DNA from: Paracoccaceae bacterium
Lineage (GTDB): Bacteria; Pseudomonadota; Alphaproteobacteria; Rhodobacterales; Rhodobacteraceae
DNA length: 14,692 nt
Reading direction: 5' to 3'
Assembly: GCA_007128995.1 (NCBI GenBank)
Contig: SKWJ01000365.1
Span: 1-14,692, forward strand
The translations under genes were made by a program, and so were the position numbers. Of the stretch, positions 13,133-14,692 are shown one piece after another; the stretch's first letter is position 1, and every line of letters begins with the position of its first letter. The notes beneath the pieces were generated by a model that worked only from the letters and a program-made list of their open reading frames with translations, was not told the origin of the DNA and ran no database searches.

Positions 13133-13762
13133 ATGGCTTTTCACGATATCCGGTTTCCTGTCAGCCTGAGTTTCGGGGCGCTGGGCGGGCCGGAACGGCG
13201 CACCGAGATTGTCGAACTGGCCAATGGCCATGAGGAACGCAACACCCCCTGGGCACAGTCGCGGCGGCGCTATGATGCGGGAACCGGGTTGCGCGCGCTG
13301 GAGGATCTGGACGTCCTGATTGCGTTTTTCGAGGCGCGGGCCGGCATGCTGCATGCGTTTCGCTGGAAGGACTGGGGCGATTTCCGGTCGGCCCCGGCCT
13401 CAGGCCCGATCACGGCATTTGACCAGCCCCTCGGCACGGGCGATGGGGTGACGCAGGAATTTCAACTCTCCAAGCGCTATGTCTCGGGCGCGCAGAGCTA
13501 TCTGCGGGCGATTACCAAGCCGGTGCCGGGCACTGTGCGCGTGGCGGTGGGCGGAGATGAGCTTGCCGCGCCTGCTTTTTCGCTGGATACGGCCACCGGG
13601 CGCGTGGGCTTTGCCAGCCCGCCCGCTGCCGGGGTTGAATTGCGCGCAGGGTTTGAATTCGATGTTCCGGTCCGGTTTGACACGGATCTGATTCAGGTCT
13701 CGCTGGCCACGTTCAACGCCGGCGCGGTTCCCAAGGTCCCGGTGATCGAGGTGCGGATATGA
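13133..13762 (+). CDS. g12: GTA distal tail protein, g12 (DUF2460)
   Basis: Distal tail protein of the DUF2460 family, connecting the tail tube to the hub/baseplate. The 209 residues begin with the highly characteristic FHDIRFPVSLSFGALGGPE and continue with RTEIVELANGHEERNTPW and RRRYDAGTGLRALEDLDVL. Next is FFEARAGMLHAFRWKDWGDF, where FRF/WKDWxD is the family hallmark (RWKDWGDFRS). The C-terminal part is beta-rich (VSGAQSYLRAITKPVPGTVR; FEFDVPVRFDTDLIQVSL). AGGGGCAGGA at 13121-13130 provides the ribosome binding site. The stop overlaps g13 (ATGA). Confidence 0.93.
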   Translation: MAFHDIRFPVSLSFGALGGPERRTEIVELANGHEERNTPWAQSRRRYDAGTGLRALEDLDVLIAFFEARAGMLHAFRWKDWGDFRSAPASGPITAFDQPLGTGDGVTQEFQLSKRYVSGAQSYLRAITKPVPGTVRVAVGGDELAAPAFSLDTATGRVGFASPPAAGVELRAGFEFDVPVRFDTDLIQVSLATFNAGAVPKVPVIEVRI

Positions 13763-14634
13763 GCCTGTCGGCGCATCTGGCAACCGGCACCACCACGCTG
13801 TGCCGCGCCTGGGCCGTGACGCGCGCCGATGGCGTTACGCTGGGGTTCACCGATCATGACCGCGATCTGAATTTTGAAGATGTCGTCTTTCGCGCCGAGT
13901 CGGGCCTGACGGCGCGCGCGCTGGAACAGGTCACAGGGCTTGCGGTCGACAATTCCGAAGCCGTGGGCGCGCTGCGCGATGCGGGCCTGCAGGAGGGCGA
14001 TATCATGGCGGGCCGCTATGATGCGGCCAGCCTGCGGATATGGGAGGTCAACTGGGCCGATCTCACCCAGCGCGCGCTGCTGTTTCGCGGCTCTCTGGGA
14101 GAGATCACGCGCGCAGGCGGCGCGTTTCGGGCTGAATTGCGCGGCCTGTCCGAGGCGTTGGATGCGCAGGCCGGACGCCTGTATCATGCGCAGTGTTCGG
14201 CGGTTCTGGGGGATGCGGCGTGCCGGTTTGACCTGTCGACCCCGGGTTTTGCGCTTCAGACCGTGATCGAGCAGGTCGAGGCTGGGCAGCATTTCACCTT
14301 CGCGGGTCTGGAAACGGATGCGGCGGGCTGGTTTGCCCATGGACGGCTTGTGGTGCTGGACGGGGCGGCTGCCGGGCTGATGGGCCATATCCGCGAAGAC
14401 CGGGCAACAGCGGCAGGGCGGCGGATCAGCCTGTGGGAAGGGTTGCGCGCGCCTGTCGTGCCGGGGGATCTGCTGCGGCTGGAGGCAGGCTGCGACAAGC
14501 AGGCCGCCACCTGCCGCGCGAAATTCGCCAATCTGCTGAACTTTCAGGGCTTTCCGCATATTCCGGGCGAAGACTGGCAAAGCGCCTATCCCCGGGCGGG
14601 ACAGCCCAATGACGGCGGCGCGCGGCGGCGATGA
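13759..14634 (+). CDS. g13: GTA hub protein, g13 (DUF2163), probable iron-sulfur protein
   Basis: Baseplate hub protein of the DUF2163 / phage BR0599 family, at the tail tip below the distal tail ring. The 291 residues carry LGFTDHDRDLNFED (28-41), typical of the N-terminal domain, and the C-terminal hallmark FANLLNFQGFPHIPGED (256-272). Four cysteines, Cys146 and Cys155 (CSAVLGDAAC) and Cys245 and Cys252 (CDKQAATC), have spacings of 9 and 7. As I recall, these equal those of the 4Fe-4S ligands in the lambda tail-tip protein L. An Fe-S cluster has also been reported for the RcGTA hub. Cys15 is separate and not part of this pattern. The gene is coupled to g12 and g14 by ATGA overlaps. Confidence 0.92.
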   Translation: MSLSAHLATGTTTLCRAWAVTRADGVTLGFTDHDRDLNFEDVVFRAESGLTARALEQVTGLAVDNSEAVGALRDAGLQEGDIMAGRYDAASLRIWEVNWADLTQRALLFRGSLGEITRAGGAFRAELRGLSEALDAQAGRLYHAQCSAVLGDAACRFDLSTPGFALQTVIEQVEAGQHFTFAGLETDAAGWFAHGRLVVLDGAAAGLMGHIREDRATAAGRRISLWEGLRAPVVPGDLLRLEAGCDKQAATCRAKFANLLNFQGFPHIPGEDWQSAYPRAGQPNDGGARRR

Positions 14635-14692
14635 GCGCGGGCAGCGACACAGTGGCGCTGGCGCGGGGCTGGATTGGCACGCCCTATCATCA
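14631..14692 (+). CDS. g14: GTA cell-wall peptidase, g14 (NlpC/P60-type), 3' truncated by window edge
   Basis: Only 20 complete codons are present, reading MSAGSDTVALARGWIGTPYH. The A-R-x-W-I/L-G-T-P-Y opening is typical of NlpC/P60 phage cell-wall peptidases, which come after the hub in GTA clusters and locally degrade peptidoglycan during DNA entry. The catalytic Cys normally lies about 15-20 residues further on, beyond the window. The start overlaps the g13 stop (ATGA). The call depends on this short N-terminal pattern plus invariant gene order. Confidence 0.8.
   Translation, partial: MSAGSDTVALARGWIGTPYH

Noticed and set aside
4943..14692. Interpretation as an active prophage
   Set aside because: No integrase, repressor, replication, lysis or att-like sequence is visible, and gene content and order are those of the RcGTA structural cluster. 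The right flank is outside the window, so this remains formally open.
1..14692. tRNA, rRNA, CRISPR array or insertion sequence
   Set aside because: No cloverleaf-like tRNA sequence, regularly spaced identical repeats with unique spacers, transposase-like protein or IS terminal repeats were seen. The only repeats are the short regulatory-looking ones listed.

Overview
The window is GC-rich chromosomal DNA, most likely from an alphaproteobacterium of the order Rhodobacterales (Rhodobacter/Paracoccus/Roseobacter relatives). The main reason is that the right two thirds (about 4943-14692) reads, gene for gene and in order, as the structural cluster of the RcGTA-type gene transfer agent (GTA). A GTA is a domesticated, phage-derived particle that packages random pieces of host DNA and delivers them to relatives. 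The species cannot be fixed from the sequence alone.

Left region, 1-3191 (+ strand): four co-directional host genes. They are the 3' part of an AEC-family membrane transporter, S-formylglutathione hydrolase (formaldehyde detoxification), a HAD-family hydrolase with an atypical first motif, and an ornithine cyclodeaminase/mu-crystallin family protein. The last three are joined by 4-base ATGA overlaps and form one translation-coupled operon. It ends in a double hairpin (3201-3262) facing a convergent gene.

Middle, 3282-4661 (- strand): a GntP-family permease. It is divergent from the GTA cluster, and the two share a 281-bp intergenic region (4662-4942). That region holds an exact 16-bp direct repeat at a 42-bp period and several small dyads. 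It is the obvious place for the GTA promoter and its activator sites.

Right, 4943-14692 (+ strand): g1 (small terminase), g2 (large terminase), g3 (portal), g3.5 (small coiled-coil membrane protein), g4 (prohead protease), g5 (major capsid), g6 (head-tail connector), g7 (head closure/adaptor), g8 (tail terminator), g9 (tail tube), g10 and g10.1 (tail assembly chaperone-like), g11 (short tape measure), g12 (distal tail protein), g13 (hub with a probable Fe-S cluster) and the first 20 codons of g14 (NlpC/P60-type cell-wall peptidase). g1/g2 provide DNA packaging, g3-g5 build the head, g6-g8 join head to tail, g9-g11 build the tail, and g12-g14 form the baseplate and entry apparatus. No integrase, repressor, replication or lysis gene is visible, which fits a GTA and not a live prophage.

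Most GTA genes overlap or nearly touch. The exceptions are three structured non-coding gaps before g3, before g5 and after g5, where hairpins, a tandem 17-base repeat and a long-range inverted repeat occur. The system is known. What deserves a second look is the fine structure: the promoter repeats, the dual-coding terminase overlap, a C8 run that could support -1 frameshifting between g10 and g10.1, the elements flanking the capsid gene, and the lambda-L-like cysteine spacing in the hub.
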